Shown here: positions 25,042-33,970 of the stretch, one piece after another
Layout: every line of letters begins with the position of its first letter
Position numbering within the stretch: position 1 is the stretch's first letter
Notes under the pieces: generated by a model
Told to the model about the DNA's origin: nothing
The model's database searches: none
Seen by the model: the letters and a program-made list of their open reading frames with translations, nothing else
From: Streptomyces albipurpureus
GTDB lineage: Bacteria > Actinomycetota > Actinomycetes > Streptomycetales > Streptomycetaceae
NCBI RefSeq assembly: GCF_023701525.1
Contig: NZ_JAMQAW010000012.1
Location: 224,610-288,609 of the forward strand
Direction of reading: 5' to 3'
DNA length: 64,000 nt
Program-made: the position numbers and the translations under genes

Positions 25042-26304
25042 CTACGGAGGCGTCAGGGGCGGACGCCGGCTACGGAGGCGATCGAGACGGGCGATGATCG
25101 GAGTCGCCGTCACACCGTGGAGGAAGACCGACAAGACGATGGTCCAGGTGACCACTGCCCACAGTTCGTCCCCCAATCCCCCGAAGTCGTTCTCCCCCAA
25201 GGCGTAGGCGAGGTAGAAGAGGGAGCCGATGCCCCGGAGTCCGAAGAACGCGGTGGCGATCCTCTCCCGCGGGCCGGCCACGAACCCCCACTGCGCGATC
25301 CAGGCGGTGCCGGGCCGGATCACCACCAGCACGAGCACGGCAAGAAGCACGATCTCCCACGTCAGCGCCGGGAAGCCGCTGGTGGCCGCGTAGGCACCGA
25401 GCAGAAGGAGGAGTCCGGCGGTGAGTAGGCGTTCGATCTGATCGGTGAACTCGTGCAGCACCCGGTGGTAGCCATGGCTCCGTTCTGCGGCACGCAGGGC
25501 ACAAGCAGTCACGAACACGGACAGGAATCCATAGCCGTAGAGCAGTTCCGCCAGGCCGTAGGAGAGGAAGGTGGCGGCAAGCGCGACAAACCCCTCCATG
25601 TGCTCGGAGAGACGGAACGCCGAACCCCGGGCTCGGAAGAACATCCATCCGAGCCAGCGCCCCAGTGCCAGCCCCACGCCCACACCCACCGCCACCTTGA
25701 GCAGCACATCGCCGAGGAACCACGGACCCCATGCGCCCTTGGACCACACTCCGCCTGCCGCGGCCAGCACGGTCGCCCCGAGGACGAACGGAAACGCCAG
25801 GCCGTCGTTGAGCCCCGCCTCCGCGGTCAGGGTGAAGCGCACCTCGTCCTCGTCGTCCTCATCCTCAGTGGGCTCTCCCACCCGGACTTCGGCGGCCAGC
25901 ACCGGATCGGTCGGCGCGAGCACGGCGCCGATCAGCAGAGCGGCGGCGATGGGCCAGTCCAACAGGACCCATGCGGTGATGGCTGTCACGCCGACGGTCA
26001 TCGGAAGGGCAATCCCCACCAGTCGCCACGGCCCAGCCCAACTTCGCCATCCGAAGGGCCGGTTGAGTGCGAGACCAGCGCCCATAAGGGAGATGATCAC
26101 ACAGCCTTCGGCGAGGTGCTCCACCCACACCCGGTCCCGTACGGGGTCGACCTGCGGCAGCGGAAGGAACAGCCCACCGATCATGCCCGCGGCGAGGAAC
26201 ACCATGGGGGTGGACAGCGGTCGGCGCCGTACCAGACGCGGAAGCACCGCCGCCGCCAGTGCTCCGATACCGAGGGCCGTGTACACGATGTCCGTTGGGG
26301 CCAC
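25042..26304 (-). CDS. Cation:proton antiporter (CPA1/NhaP type)
   Basis: This 420-residue membrane protein has about 12 transmembrane helices and exchanges sodium or potassium for protons. Typical features are the first helix YTALGIGALAAAVLPRLV, the discontinuous helix with LLIGAVLAPTDPVLAAEV and the following LTAEAGLNDGLAFPFVLG, in which the Asp residues bind the cation. An acidic loop (EDEDDEDE) separates these two helices, which is unusual and may sense ions. I set the start at the GTG at 26304, preceded by GGGAGG; the frame upstream of it is not hydrophobic and looks unreal. It is not next to any regulator. Confidence 0.9.
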   Translation of the reverse strand: MAPTDIVYTALGIGALAAAVLPRLVRRRPLSTPMVFLAAGMIGGLFLPLPQVDPVRDRVWVEHLAEGCVIISLMGAGLALNRPFGWRSWAGPWRLVGIALPMTVGVTAITAWVLLDWPIAAALLIGAVLAPTDPVLAAEVRVGEPTEDEDDEDEVRFTLTAEAGLNDGLAFPFVLGATVLAAAGGVWSKGAWGPWFLGDVLLKVAVGVGVGLALGRWLGWMFFRARGSAFRLSEHMEGFVALAATFLSYGLAELLYGYGFLSVFVTACALRAAERSHGYHRVLHEFTDQIERLLTAGLLLLLGAYAATSGFPALTWEIVLLAVLVLVVIRPGTAWIAQWGFVAGPRERIATAFFGLRGIGSLFYLAYALGENDFGGLGDELWAVVTWTIVLSVFLHGVTATPIIARLDRLRSRRPPLTPP

Positions 26305-26894
26305 GCTTCGCCGCCTCCCACCGAGGAACCCCTGGTTTCGGTCCTGCTGGGCTCGCCCACTCCGGCACCGCTCACCGACCCGGCCTGGTCCAAACGAAAG
26401 ACCCCAGGGGGCCGTTCTTGTTCCCCGGCGATTCCGAGGTACTGATGTGCACGTTCCCCCTCGTTCGTCGATCATGGCTGCCCTGGATGCGATCCCCTCC
26501 GAGAGGGCTCGGGGCCACCATGCGGCATCGTTGGTGCGGTACCTGAGTTCGAGGTGCCCGTGAGCTCATTTCAAGCGGCAGCGGAGCCGTATGGGCGGGG
26601 ACCAGACCGGTCGGGTTGGGGCCATCGGCCATCGCGTCCGACAGGAACACAGGCCGGTGGGATCGTTCACGCGCTGAACGCCTGCGCGCATCGCGGATGC
26701 CGGGAATCACGGTTCGTCAGGACATGGCCCACCGACGTGAACCTGACCCAGCGGTTGGACGCGCTGATTCGGCTTGGCGGTCCCGCCTGATCGGAGGGCC
26801 CGGCGCCAGGCCCGCGTCTTCGCCGCGTCCGACGCCGCCCTGACCTCGAAGGGCGTCCCCTCAGTGCCCACCAGGCGACCCACGTCCGGGTCTC
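26305..26894. other. Intergenic region without visible gene
   Basis: About 590 bases between two minus-strand genes. It should hold the antiporter promoter. Short Arg/Pro-rich frames on both strands have no recognisable domain, and I see no clear repeat. Confidence 0.4.
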
Positions 26895-27788
26895 TCAGAG
26901 GCCGCCGAGGCCGGGCGAGCCGTCGATCACCACCGGCGGTGGCTCCGGCCTGCGCTCCGGCGGCCGTGATGACCGCGCGGGCGGCGGGCACAGAATGTGT
27001 TGGGCGGGCAGGGCGTCTGGCCCGACCAGGGCCACATCGCGAATCTGGCCGCCACCAACGGTTGCCAGTCCGCGGGCGGTCTCAGCTGCCAGGGTCGCCG
27101 CCCGACCAGCCGGTGTGACCTCCCCGAAGGAGCGAGTGTCGTCGTCGTACCTGTTGCGGTGCCGCCAACCGGCCCACAGCAGCGGCGGATACAGCAGGAG
27201 GGGCAGATAGGCGTGCCACAACAACGCGACGACGGCTCCCGCGACGGCGAAGGCGGGCACCCAGCGCTGCGTCCGCGCGAAACGGTGGCGGGCACGGTAG
27301 TACGAGCGGGACACGGGGTGGTGGTGCAGTACGCCGATGGGAGCGCTCTGATCACGCAGGAGGCCCCCCAGAACCAGCCGTTCGCGTATGTCTCGCAGGG
27401 GCGGGTCACTGTCGAAGAGCTCCACGGGCCACGGCGACCAGCCGTCGTCGTTCCGCTGCCCCGCCAGTGCCTTGAGCACCGCGGCCTCAACGCCGTCACG
27501 CGGCTCATCCGATGGCACGACCGTGATCCAACTGGCCGCTCGCCGACGCACCGACAGCCTGCCCTCGGCGTGCATCCGCACCAGGGCCACCGCAGCGACG
27601 CGACGTCCCCCGCCTCGGAGATACGCCAACTCGTACAGGTCGAGTGGGGTGTCCACCGGCCGAAGCGGCTCAATCCGGGCATGCATGGCGCGGTGGGCGG
27701 ACCGCAGTCGGCGTCCCGCTGTCGCGAGGGCTCCGACCGCCGCGAGCGCGACCAAGACCCCGACGACGTTCCCCTGCCACATCTCCAT
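26895..27788 (-). CDS. TIGR04222 domain membrane protein
   Basis: A 297-residue membrane-associated protein. The N-terminus has a transmembrane helix (about residues 8-25) followed by the TIGR04222 signature LDLYELAYLRGGGRRVAAVA. A hydrophobic hairpin occurs at about 180-210 (VPAFAVAGAVVALLWHAYLP). The C-terminal tail is Pro/Arg-rich and likely cytoplasmic. Function is unknown; the domain is actinobacterial and often encoded beside peptide-modifying genes, which is not the case here. ATG start with GGGAGGG just upstream. Confidence 0.82.
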   Translation of the reverse strand: MEMWQGNVVGVLVALAAVGALATAGRRLRSAHRAMHARIEPLRPVDTPLDLYELAYLRGGGRRVAAVALVRMHAEGRLSVRRRAASWITVVPSDEPRDGVEAAVLKALAGQRNDDGWSPWPVELFDSDPPLRDIRERLVLGGLLRDQSAPIGVLHHHPVSRSYYRARHRFARTQRWVPAFAVAGAVVALLWHAYLPLLLYPPLLWAGWRHRNRYDDDTRSFGEVTPAGRAATLAAETARGLATVGGGQIRDVALVGPDALPAQHILCPPPARSSRPPERRPEPPPVVIDGSPGLGGL

Positions 27789-27988
27789 GGGCCCTCCCTT
27801 GTCCCGGTGCCCTCAGCCGGCCCTTCCCCCTGACCGCCTCCGACGACCCGTCCAGCAAGGACTGCATGCCCGAAGGCATCCTTGGAACTCCCCGTTCCGG
27901 CATATCGACTCTGACTCCCCGCATACCCTCCCTCCGGCTACCCGCGCCGGTCAGGTTCGAGCGGGCCTTCGGGGAGCCGGTGGGCACC

Positions 27989-28012
27989 GCCGGTTCAGAC
28001 GCCGGTTCAGAC
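27989..28012. repeat. 12 bp tandem duplication spanning a stop codon
   Basis: GCCGGTTCAGAC occurs twice in direct tandem. The second copy contains the TGA stop of the minus-strand gene ending at 28007, so the stop is duplicated four codons further on. Confidence 0.7.
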
Positions 28013-28750
28013 GCCGGGTGGGAGTGTCGCTCTGGCATCGGTGTCCATCTGCATCCGGTTCCGGTAGGACTGCGCGTCGGCGTACCGGGTCACATACCGG
28101 GCTCCGATGAGCCGGTAGCGCGGATTACCCGCATGGAGCATCTCGTGCTGTTCGACCGCCGTGCCGAGTACGCCGGTACCGGGGGCATCCGTCTCCGCGC
28201 CGAGGAAGTCCGCGAACGGCTCCACGTGCGCGGCCAGTTCATGGTTGAGGATCTCCACGATCGTGCCCTCGTGGAGAGCGTTGACCGTGGCGGTCACCTT
28301 CACCTGGAGGGTGAGGGCGGCATCCCGGTGACCGGCGAGCCAGGTGCTCAGTTCGGCCGCCGTGCAGTCCGTCAGGTCATCCGGGTTCGCGGGGTCCGGC
28401 TTGCCCCTGTACAGCCGGGTCGAGCCGTCCGGCAGCCGGCCCAGCACGCCGGTGACGACCACATCGGTGCGGGGCACATGGGCGAGCTTGGGCAGCAGTG
28501 CTTCGGTCAGCCCCAGAGGCGCGGGCCACAGCCCCCACCCCGCGTCCGCCGCTTCGGCCGGCCGGTCGCACTCCCTGAGACGGGCCTCGGCACTCTGGAA
28601 GACGCCCACAGCCTCGGATTCCTGGCGGTCCTTGGCCGCCATGGTCCTCGCGTACCTCTGGGCCTCCTGGGGATTCGCGAAAGCCCTCGGTTTCCTGGCC
28701 TCCCGGGAGGCCCCCATGTCCTTGAACCTGCCCATGAAGATCAGCGCCAT
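28007..28750 (-). CDS. Uncharacterised protein with HExxH motif
   Basis: This 247-residue soluble protein is not one I recognise. An HELAAH sequence (HExxH pattern, in EILNHELAAHVEPFADFL) occurs near residues 170-185, and further His residues follow in AVEQHEMLHAG, so a zinc-binding, metalloprotease-like site is possible. The N-terminal 60 residues are helical and charged (EAQRYARTMAAKDRQ). No signal peptide or transmembrane segment is visible. I chose the ATG at 28750, eight bases after GGGGAG, over the longer frame. Neighbours give no functional hint. The product could be a peptidase, an immune or toxin-like protein, or structural. Confidence 0.65.
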   Translation of the reverse strand: MALIFMGRFKDMGASREARKPRAFANPQEAQRYARTMAAKDRQESEAVGVFQSAEARLRECDRPAEAADAGWGLWPAPLGLTEALLPKLAHVPRTDVVVTGVLGRLPDGSTRLYRGKPDPANPDDLTDCTAAELSTWLAGHRDAALTLQVKVTATVNALHEGTIVEILNHELAAHVEPFADFLGAETDAPGTGVLGTAVEQHEMLHAGNPRYRLIGARYVTRYADAQSYRNRMQMDTDARATLPPGV

Positions 28751-29008
28751 CGATCGTCTCCCCCCGAGACCCAGCGTCCCCACGCCGCGGGGCCGCATCG
28801 ATCGGTGCGGCCCGCGACGGATCCTGCCACAGCCCGGTGCGCCCCGGCGAGACCCTCTCCAGCGGGCGACCACCCCGTGAGCGGGTGCCTTCCCCACGTG
28901 GGCGTCTGGTCGGAGCTGTGACTCCCCCCGCCACGGTGCTCGCTTCAGGTGTTCTACGCCTGCTGTCCCGCGCCCCGGATTCACGCCCGCTGGTTCACGT
29001 GCGCTGTG

Positions 29009-30514
29009 CTATGCCTGTGTGAGCAGCGGATCGTAGGTTGTTGAGCGTTGGCGACCCGACATGAAGGACAGGAAGTCCTTCACGAACTCGCCCCGGGAGT
29101 ACATGGAGCCGGTGGCGGCCATGTCTCGCCGGAACCCGGTACGGAACAGTGCCCGGTACTCATCCGCGTCGATGGACTGGTTGCCATCGGCATCAGTGAC
29201 GTCGAAGAGGACATCGGCGACTTTGATCAGTGCCGGTCCAGCGAGTGCGGGTACGGCGGCGGCGAATTCTTCGGCGCAGATGCGGCCGTCACCGTCGCTG
29301 TCGAGGGCCGCCTGCAGTTCCTTCCACCAGTCGGCGTACGCGTTGTAGAGCCTGGTCTCCTGAGGTTCCTCCAGGTCAAGGCGCCCGGAGATCTCTCGGG
29401 CCATGGCCGCTAGGTCGGGCCAATCCAGATAGCCGTCGCCGGTCTGGTCCAGCACTGCGTGGAAGAAGTCCTCAGCGCTGCGCTGGGTCTCCGTGGTGTC
29501 AGCGGGATCCGGCTGGGCGGGAAGTGGAGTGATCAGCCTGAGCAGGGCTCCGGCTCGCTTGATTCCGTCGCGTACCGCCGAGATCGTCCTGGCGCGGGGG
29601 TCATCGCTCTCGGGAGACAGGGACAGCAGGCTGGCCAGCGCGTCTGCCCGGATCCAGCCCTCGGGCAGGAAGCGGGCCAAACCGACGCCCAGGTAGGCGC
29701 TCTGCATCAGGGTCTGGGCTCCGGGAATCTCGGGCAGTCCCGCGCGGCGGCGGAAGGGCTCGGGGAGGGAGGCCACCGTGATGGCGCCGATGACCGGTCC
29801 GGCGAGTGCCCGGCCGGTCGCCCAGATGGTGGGCATACCCTCCAGCACCGCTGGTGCGGGAAGGTGGTCGAACAGCTTGTAGAGGATGATGCGCAGCGCC
29901 TCGGTGTTCTCCAGTTCCTCTTGGACCACTCGGTCGTAGTACTGCCAGAACTCGCGCAGTGTGGGGGGCAGGTGGCCGGCCTTGTCGCCCAGGGCCGCGA
30001 GGTAGCCCTGGAACTCGGCGTAGAGGCGTTCCATGGCGCTCTGTTCAAGGGGTTGACCGCCGAGTCGGCCCATGGTGACGGCGCTTTCGAACAGGGTCGC
30101 CACCACCCAGGCTCGGACCTGGGGGTCCATCGCGTCATACGGTTGGTTGTGTGCGCCGATGCCGTTCAGCCGAGCATGCAGTCGGTTCAGCCGAGCGGCC
30201 TCCCGTTGCCGCACGTGGTCATCGGCGTCGGACATGCGCTGCAGGCTGAGGAAGGTGTTGTGCAGCCGTCGCCACGGGTGCGCCACAAAAGTGGAGTTGT
30301 CGATCAGGGCGGCCCCGATCTGGGGGTGCGCGGCCTCCAGCACGGTGGCCCTGACCATGGCCAACGCCCAACGCGGGTCGTTCATCAGCCGATGGAACTG
30401 CGATCCAGGCCCGAACAGGGAGGGGTCGGCATCGATGTGCGGGTTCTGCTGTGCGAAGGCTTGGTCGGCGGTGGTTTCCGAGCCACTACTGTCGGGTTGG
30501 GTGTTGGTGGTCAT
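29009..30514 (-). CDS. MpaB/Lcp-superfamily (DUF2236) putative oxygenase with C-terminal EF-hands
   Basis: This 501-residue protein has two parts. Residues about 35-290 resemble the DUF2236 / MpaB oxygenase family (heme proteins related to latex-clearing protein): HPQIGAALIDNSTFVAHPW, LHARLNG, YDAMDPQVRAWVVATL. In many relatives the last motif has His where this one has Val (WVxAT), so heme binding should be checked. Residues 345-470 carry three EF-hand loops starting at Asp356, Asp405 and Asp441, each with the canonical 12-residue Asp/Glu pattern, like calerythrin. No signal peptide is evident. The ATG at 30514 overlaps the stop of the cis-prenyltransferase gene (ATGA), so the two are coupled. 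Known relatives cleave isoprenoid chains. Confidence 0.8.
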   Translation of the reverse strand: MTTNTQPDSSGSETTADQAFAQQNPHIDADPSLFGPGSQFHRLMNDPRWALAMVRATVLEAAHPQIGAALIDNSTFVAHPWRRLHNTFLSLQRMSDADDHVRQREAARLNRLHARLNGIGAHNQPYDAMDPQVRAWVVATLFESAVTMGRLGGQPLEQSAMERLYAEFQGYLAALGDKAGHLPPTLREFWQYYDRVVQEELENTEALRIILYKLFDHLPAPAVLEGMPTIWATGRALAGPVIGAITVASLPEPFRRRAGLPEIPGAQTLMQSAYLGVGLARFLPEGWIRADALASLLSLSPESDDPRARTISAVRDGIKRAGALLRLITPLPAQPDPADTTETQRSAEDFFHAVLDQTGDGYLDWPDLAAMAREISGRLDLEEPQETRLYNAYADWWKELQAALDSDGDGRICAEEFAAAVPALAGPALIKVADVLFDVTDADGNQSIDADEYRALFRTGFRRDMAATGSMYSRGEFVKDFLSFMSGRQRSTTYDPLLTQA

Positions 30515-31314
30515 GGTCGAGGTACTCCGTTCACAGCCGGTGCGACGCCGCCGAATCGGCGGTCGCGCTGCTGGTAGGTGTGCACGCATTCCACGAAATG
30601 CGCCGCGCGGAAGTCAGGCCAGAGCACCGGGGTGAAGACCCATTCGGCGTAAGCGACCTGCCACAGCATGAAGTTGGAGATGCGCTGTTCGCCCGAGGTG
30701 CGGATGACGAGATCGACATCGGGTGTGTCGGGGAAGGGAAGACGGGCGGCGAAGCTCTCCTCGGTGACGGCGTCAGCCGGCACGCCTTGGCGGATGAGTG
30801 ACCGCGCTGCCTCGACGATGTCCCCACGCCCACCGTGATCGAACGCCACGGTCAACGTCATGCCGCGGTTGGCCCCGGTCAGTGTCGTCAGGTCGTCGAA
30901 GTCCTGTGCCAACGGCGCCGGAATCTTGGAATCCGACACACCGAGAAAGCGGCAGCGTACCCCCCGCGCATGCAACAAGGGCGCGTGTTTGCGCACCACA
31001 CGGCGCACCAAGTGCATCAGGAAGTCGACCTCATCGCTGGGGCGTCGCCAGTTCTCCGTGGAGAAGGCATACAGACTCAGCCATTCCACCCCGGCCGACC
31101 GGGCGGCCTCAATGACATCGATCACCGTCGTCTCGGCCGCACGATGGCCCGATGTGCGCGGCAGGGACCTCTGCGCTGCCCACCGGCCGTTGCCGTCCAT
31201 CACACACGCAACGTGACGCGGAATGCCTCGGCGCTGGCCCTGGCCAACCGGACGGCGTGAATCGGCCTGAGCCGGCGACGAGACAGAATCGCTGACGTCC
31301 TTCTCCACCTGCAT
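30511..31314 (-). CDS. uppS: cis-Prenyltransferase (UppS family)
   Basis: This 267-residue enzyme joins isopentenyl diphosphate units with cis geometry. Catalytic Asp40 lies in CVMDGNGRWA; other family motifs are SGHRAA, SLYAFSTENWRRP, the RTSGEQRISNFMLWQ segment and the C-terminal YQQRDRRFGG. Length and motifs fit the undecaprenyl diphosphate synthase family, but this copy has a Ser/Gln-rich N-terminal tail of about 30 residues. Its coupling to an MpaB-family gene suggests a specialised rather than a cell-wall role. I chose the ATG at 31314, eight bases after GGGGAGG, rather than a longer frame to 31419. Confidence 0.9.
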   Translation of the reverse strand: MQVEKDVSDSVSSPAQADSRRPVGQGQRRGIPRHVACVMDGNGRWAAQRSLPRTSGHRAAETTVIDVIEAARSAGVEWLSLYAFSTENWRRPSDEVDFLMHLVRRVVRKHAPLLHARGVRCRFLGVSDSKIPAPLAQDFDDLTTLTGANRGMTLTVAFDHGGRGDIVEAARSLIRQGVPADAVTEESFAARLPFPDTPDVDLVIRTSGEQRISNFMLWQVAYAEWVFTPVLWPDFRAAHFVECVHTYQQRDRRFGGVAPAVNGVPRP

Positions 31315-32133
31315 GTGCGCCCCTCCCCTTGTCGCAGCACGATGAGTTCCCGGCTGCATGCAATCTCCCTGGCCCAGCACAGCGCTCCCTGTCCTAGCGC
31401 GCCGCCGCGGGGCCTGCACCTTGCGGTACCCGTGCCCCAGGCAGTGGCGAAGAACGATGAGCCGCTGCTCAGCGCCATAGCGCGGCCGTCAGCCACCGTT
31501 GTGTCGTGGCCGGGCTTCACACCGATCCACACCAACAGGGCTCGCGGGCCGCCGCGGCTTTCCGCGGTGAGTTGTGCCGCAGCGCAGACAGAGCTATGAC
31601 CACACCTCTCCCCCGAGGGACCGCCCTGACAACAAGCAGCAGAATGCCGGGCTCCCTCTCCTGGCACACGGGACTTCCCACCCATTCACTCGTACGGGGG
31701 GCGTTGACGGACACGCGAGCCACCTGGCGACGGCCCCTGTATACACCGCGGCTGCGACGCCGTCGCAGCCCGGAACCGCCGCATGTGTCTCATCCTCGGC
31801 CGTCGACAAGCCTGCTGACAGCGGGGGCTCACCGTTGGCCAACCGTCTTCGATCCGGCTATGCGATACGGCATCCCCGAGCAACGGCTCTCCGCCTGTCC
31901 GCTGGTTCCGCGGCGGCTGACAGCCTCCTGGCGGTGTCGCGAAGCACCAGGGCGCGAGCCGGGGCGGGTTGTCGCCCCGGCGATGCTCACCAGGCCCGCT
32001 CCTCGCCATGCCCGAGGATGCCCGCTCGCAGATTTAGTTGTCTGGTCAAGGACCGCGAAGAACCGGGCCGATTGAGTGCTTGGAGAGGAGGCACGGCAAC
32101 AGCGCCGGCGCGAAGTGAGCAACAGGAGTTCTC
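31315..32133. other. Divergent intergenic region with hairpin
   Basis: About 820 bases between divergent genes, with no convincing coding frame. A perfect stem GGCTGCGAC/GTCGCAGCC (31750-31770) with a 3-base loop lies near its centre and may be a terminator or an operator. The region must hold promoters for the cis-prenyltransferase operon and for the hydrolase at 32134. Confidence 0.45.
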
Positions 32134-32784
32134 ATGACCAGCCCCAAGGGCCTGCTCGACCCGAGCGAAGCCGTCATCGTCTTCATCGACCACCAGCCGA
32201 TGACCCTGTTCGGTGTCCACTCACATGACCCGCAGACGGTGGTCAACAACACGGTGGCACTCGCCGAGACGGCCAGACTCTTCAACGTACCCGTCGTGTA
32301 CAGCACCGTGGCACGCAAGGCATTGGGTGGCGATCTGATCCCCGGTCTCAGGGAGGTCTTCCCCGATCAGGAGATCATCGACCGCAGCTGGATCAACGCC
32401 TGGGAAGACCCCAGGCTCAAGGAAGCGGTCCTCGCCACCGGGCGCCGCCAGATCGTCATCGCCGGACTGTGGACCGAGATGTGCGTGGCGTTCCCGGTGA
32501 TATCCGCGCTGGAAGAAGGACGCGAGGTCTTCGTGGTCGCTGACGCGTCCGGCGGTGCCAGCAGCGAGTCCCACCACACCGCCATGGACCGCATGGTCGC
32601 CAAGGGCGCCGTCCCCGTCACCACCCAGGTCGTCCTCGGCGAGTTCCAGCGAGACTGGGCGCGCCAGGACAGCTACCTCGGAGCACGCTCCATCGCCCAG
32701 AGGTACTTCGGCAACTGGGGACAGGTCCTCGACTACTACGCCCAAACCACCACCGACCAGGACGCCAGCACGTCCAACCACTGA
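32134..32784 (+). CDS. Isochorismatase-fold (YcaC-like) cysteine hydrolase
   Basis: A 216-residue cytoplasmic hydrolase of the isochorismatase superfamily. Asp19 (VIVFIDHQPM) and the nucleophile Cys117 (LWTEMCVAF) are in place, and WINAWEDPRL and the VADASGGASSESH segment match YcaC-type proteins. These enzymes have unproven roles; relatives act on nicotinamide or other amides. I could not assign the third catalytic residue with confidence. ATG start after AGGAG. It is followed by a MarR-type regulator in the same direction with 120 bases between, so the regulator may control it. Confidence 0.88.
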   Translation: MTSPKGLLDPSEAVIVFIDHQPMTLFGVHSHDPQTVVNNTVALAETARLFNVPVVYSTVARKALGGDLIPGLREVFPDQEIIDRSWINAWEDPRLKEAVLATGRRQIVIAGLWTEMCVAFPVISALEEGREVFVVADASGGASSESHHTAMDRMVAKGAVPVTTQVVLGEFQRDWARQDSYLGARSIAQRYFGNWGQVLDYYAQTTTDQDASTSNH

Positions 32785-32903
32785 TACCTACCCTTCCGGC
32801 GGTCACCGTCACCCATGAACGGTGACCGCCCGATGAGCCCTTCCAGGACGGAATACAACGGCTCCGCCCGGGATTGTTCGAGTACGAGGCAGAAAGGGAC
32901 AAG

Positions 32904-33605
32904 ATGAGCGATCCAGCGGTGGAGCGGGCCCGAAAGATCATTCAGGCCCGTCTGGCCGCCCCCGGACCAACGGCGCGCCCCGGCCCCAGCAGCCGGAATC
33001 CGGCCTCAGGAAGCCGCCCTGACCTGGCCTCGGAGGACCATGCAGAGCAGCCCCGGGTAGCCGGGAACCACCGTTTCGGCCCGGGGGCGACCGCTGAAAG
33101 CAGCCCACGGAGCGATGGTGAGTTCATCGGGGCACTGAGCTCGTTGTTCTCCCGGCTGCGTCGGTTCGACGACTGGCTGCGCTCCGAGTACGCGCTCAAC
33201 CTCACGGAGCTCCACGTCCTGTCCTGCCTACCCACCGCCTCCCCGCCCCGGCACGGCGAGCAGCGGGCATCGACCACAGCCCGCCTCGCGGAGGAGGTCG
33301 AACTGACACCCGGCGGTTTGACCCGGCTTGCGGACCGACTGATCGAGCGCGGTCTGGCGGTCCGGGTGAGCGACCCCTGGGACAAGAGGGTCAAGCACCT
33401 CGCTCTGACCAGTGTGGGAGTCGCCCTGCGCGATGAGATCCTGCCGAGGGCGGGCGAACGCATACGGAACACCTGCGACACCCAACGGGACCTGCTGGAG
33501 CAGCTGAGGAGCACCGCGGACCGCACCATGGCCCAGCGCACCGACGCGACCATCCCTACCGGACTCGAACCGACTGCCCGGGGTTTACCCCGCTCCGCAA
33601 CCTGA
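32904..33605 (+). CDS. MarR-family transcriptional regulator with long N-terminal tail
   Basis: This 233-residue DNA-binding protein has a disordered, Pro/Ser/Arg-rich N-terminal tail of about 70 residues that is unusual for MarR proteins (normally about 150 residues). The winged helix follows: LNLTELHVLSCLPT, then LAEEVELTPGGLTRLADRLI as recognition region and VRVSDPWDKRVKHLALTSVG as wing. The C-terminal helix serves dimerisation. MarR proteins sense small, often phenolic molecules. I chose the ATG at 32904, preceded by AAAGGGA. It probably regulates itself and the neighbouring hydrolase or the SDR at 33971. Confidence 0.85.
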   Translation: MSDPAVERARKIIQARLAAPGPTARPGPSSRNPASGSRPDLASEDHAEQPRVAGNHRFGPGATAESSPRSDGEFIGALSSLFSRLRRFDDWLRSEYALNLTELHVLSCLPTASPPRHGEQRASTTARLAEEVELTPGGLTRLADRLIERGLAVRVSDPWDKRVKHLALTSVGVALRDEILPRAGERIRNTCDTQRDLLEQLRSTADRTMAQRTDATIPTGLEPTARGLPRSAT

Positions 33606-33970
33606 GAGCGGCGCACCGCGCTCATTCCGGCGATCGGCTGCCATGGTCTCCGGTGGAGCCAGTCGTCCGCAGACAACCGCGAGCAATCCAGAGCCCTTTA
33701 GCTCTATTCACACCATTTCTTGCGATTTGCGGCGTATTCTCACCCCAGCGAAGGACCGCCGAGAGCAGGGCAGTTCATTTCGCATCGCTGAAACGTTTCT
33801 GCATCGCTTTCGAAGGATGCGCTTTCAGTGGACGCGTGTTCGATCAATTCGTTCTCGTGGGATTTCTGTTCGACCGAACGCGTCTCTCCAGATGCGCCTT
33901 CGCCGCATTCACCTTCGCTGGACTTTTCTCAACAGAGTCTTCTTCCGACAGAGCTGAGGAGCACAGAGCT
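33606..33970. other. AT-richer leader with pentapeptide-like frame
   Basis: This stretch is clearly less GC-rich than its surroundings. In the reading frame of the next gene, codons from 33818 to 33937 encode eight consecutive five-residue units with Phe or Leu at the centre in seven of them (for example CAFSG, RVFDQ, FLFDR, CAFAA), the pattern of pentapeptide-repeat proteins. No stop codon separates it from the SDR. It may be a degraded gene, an N-terminal extension or chance. Confidence 0.4.
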
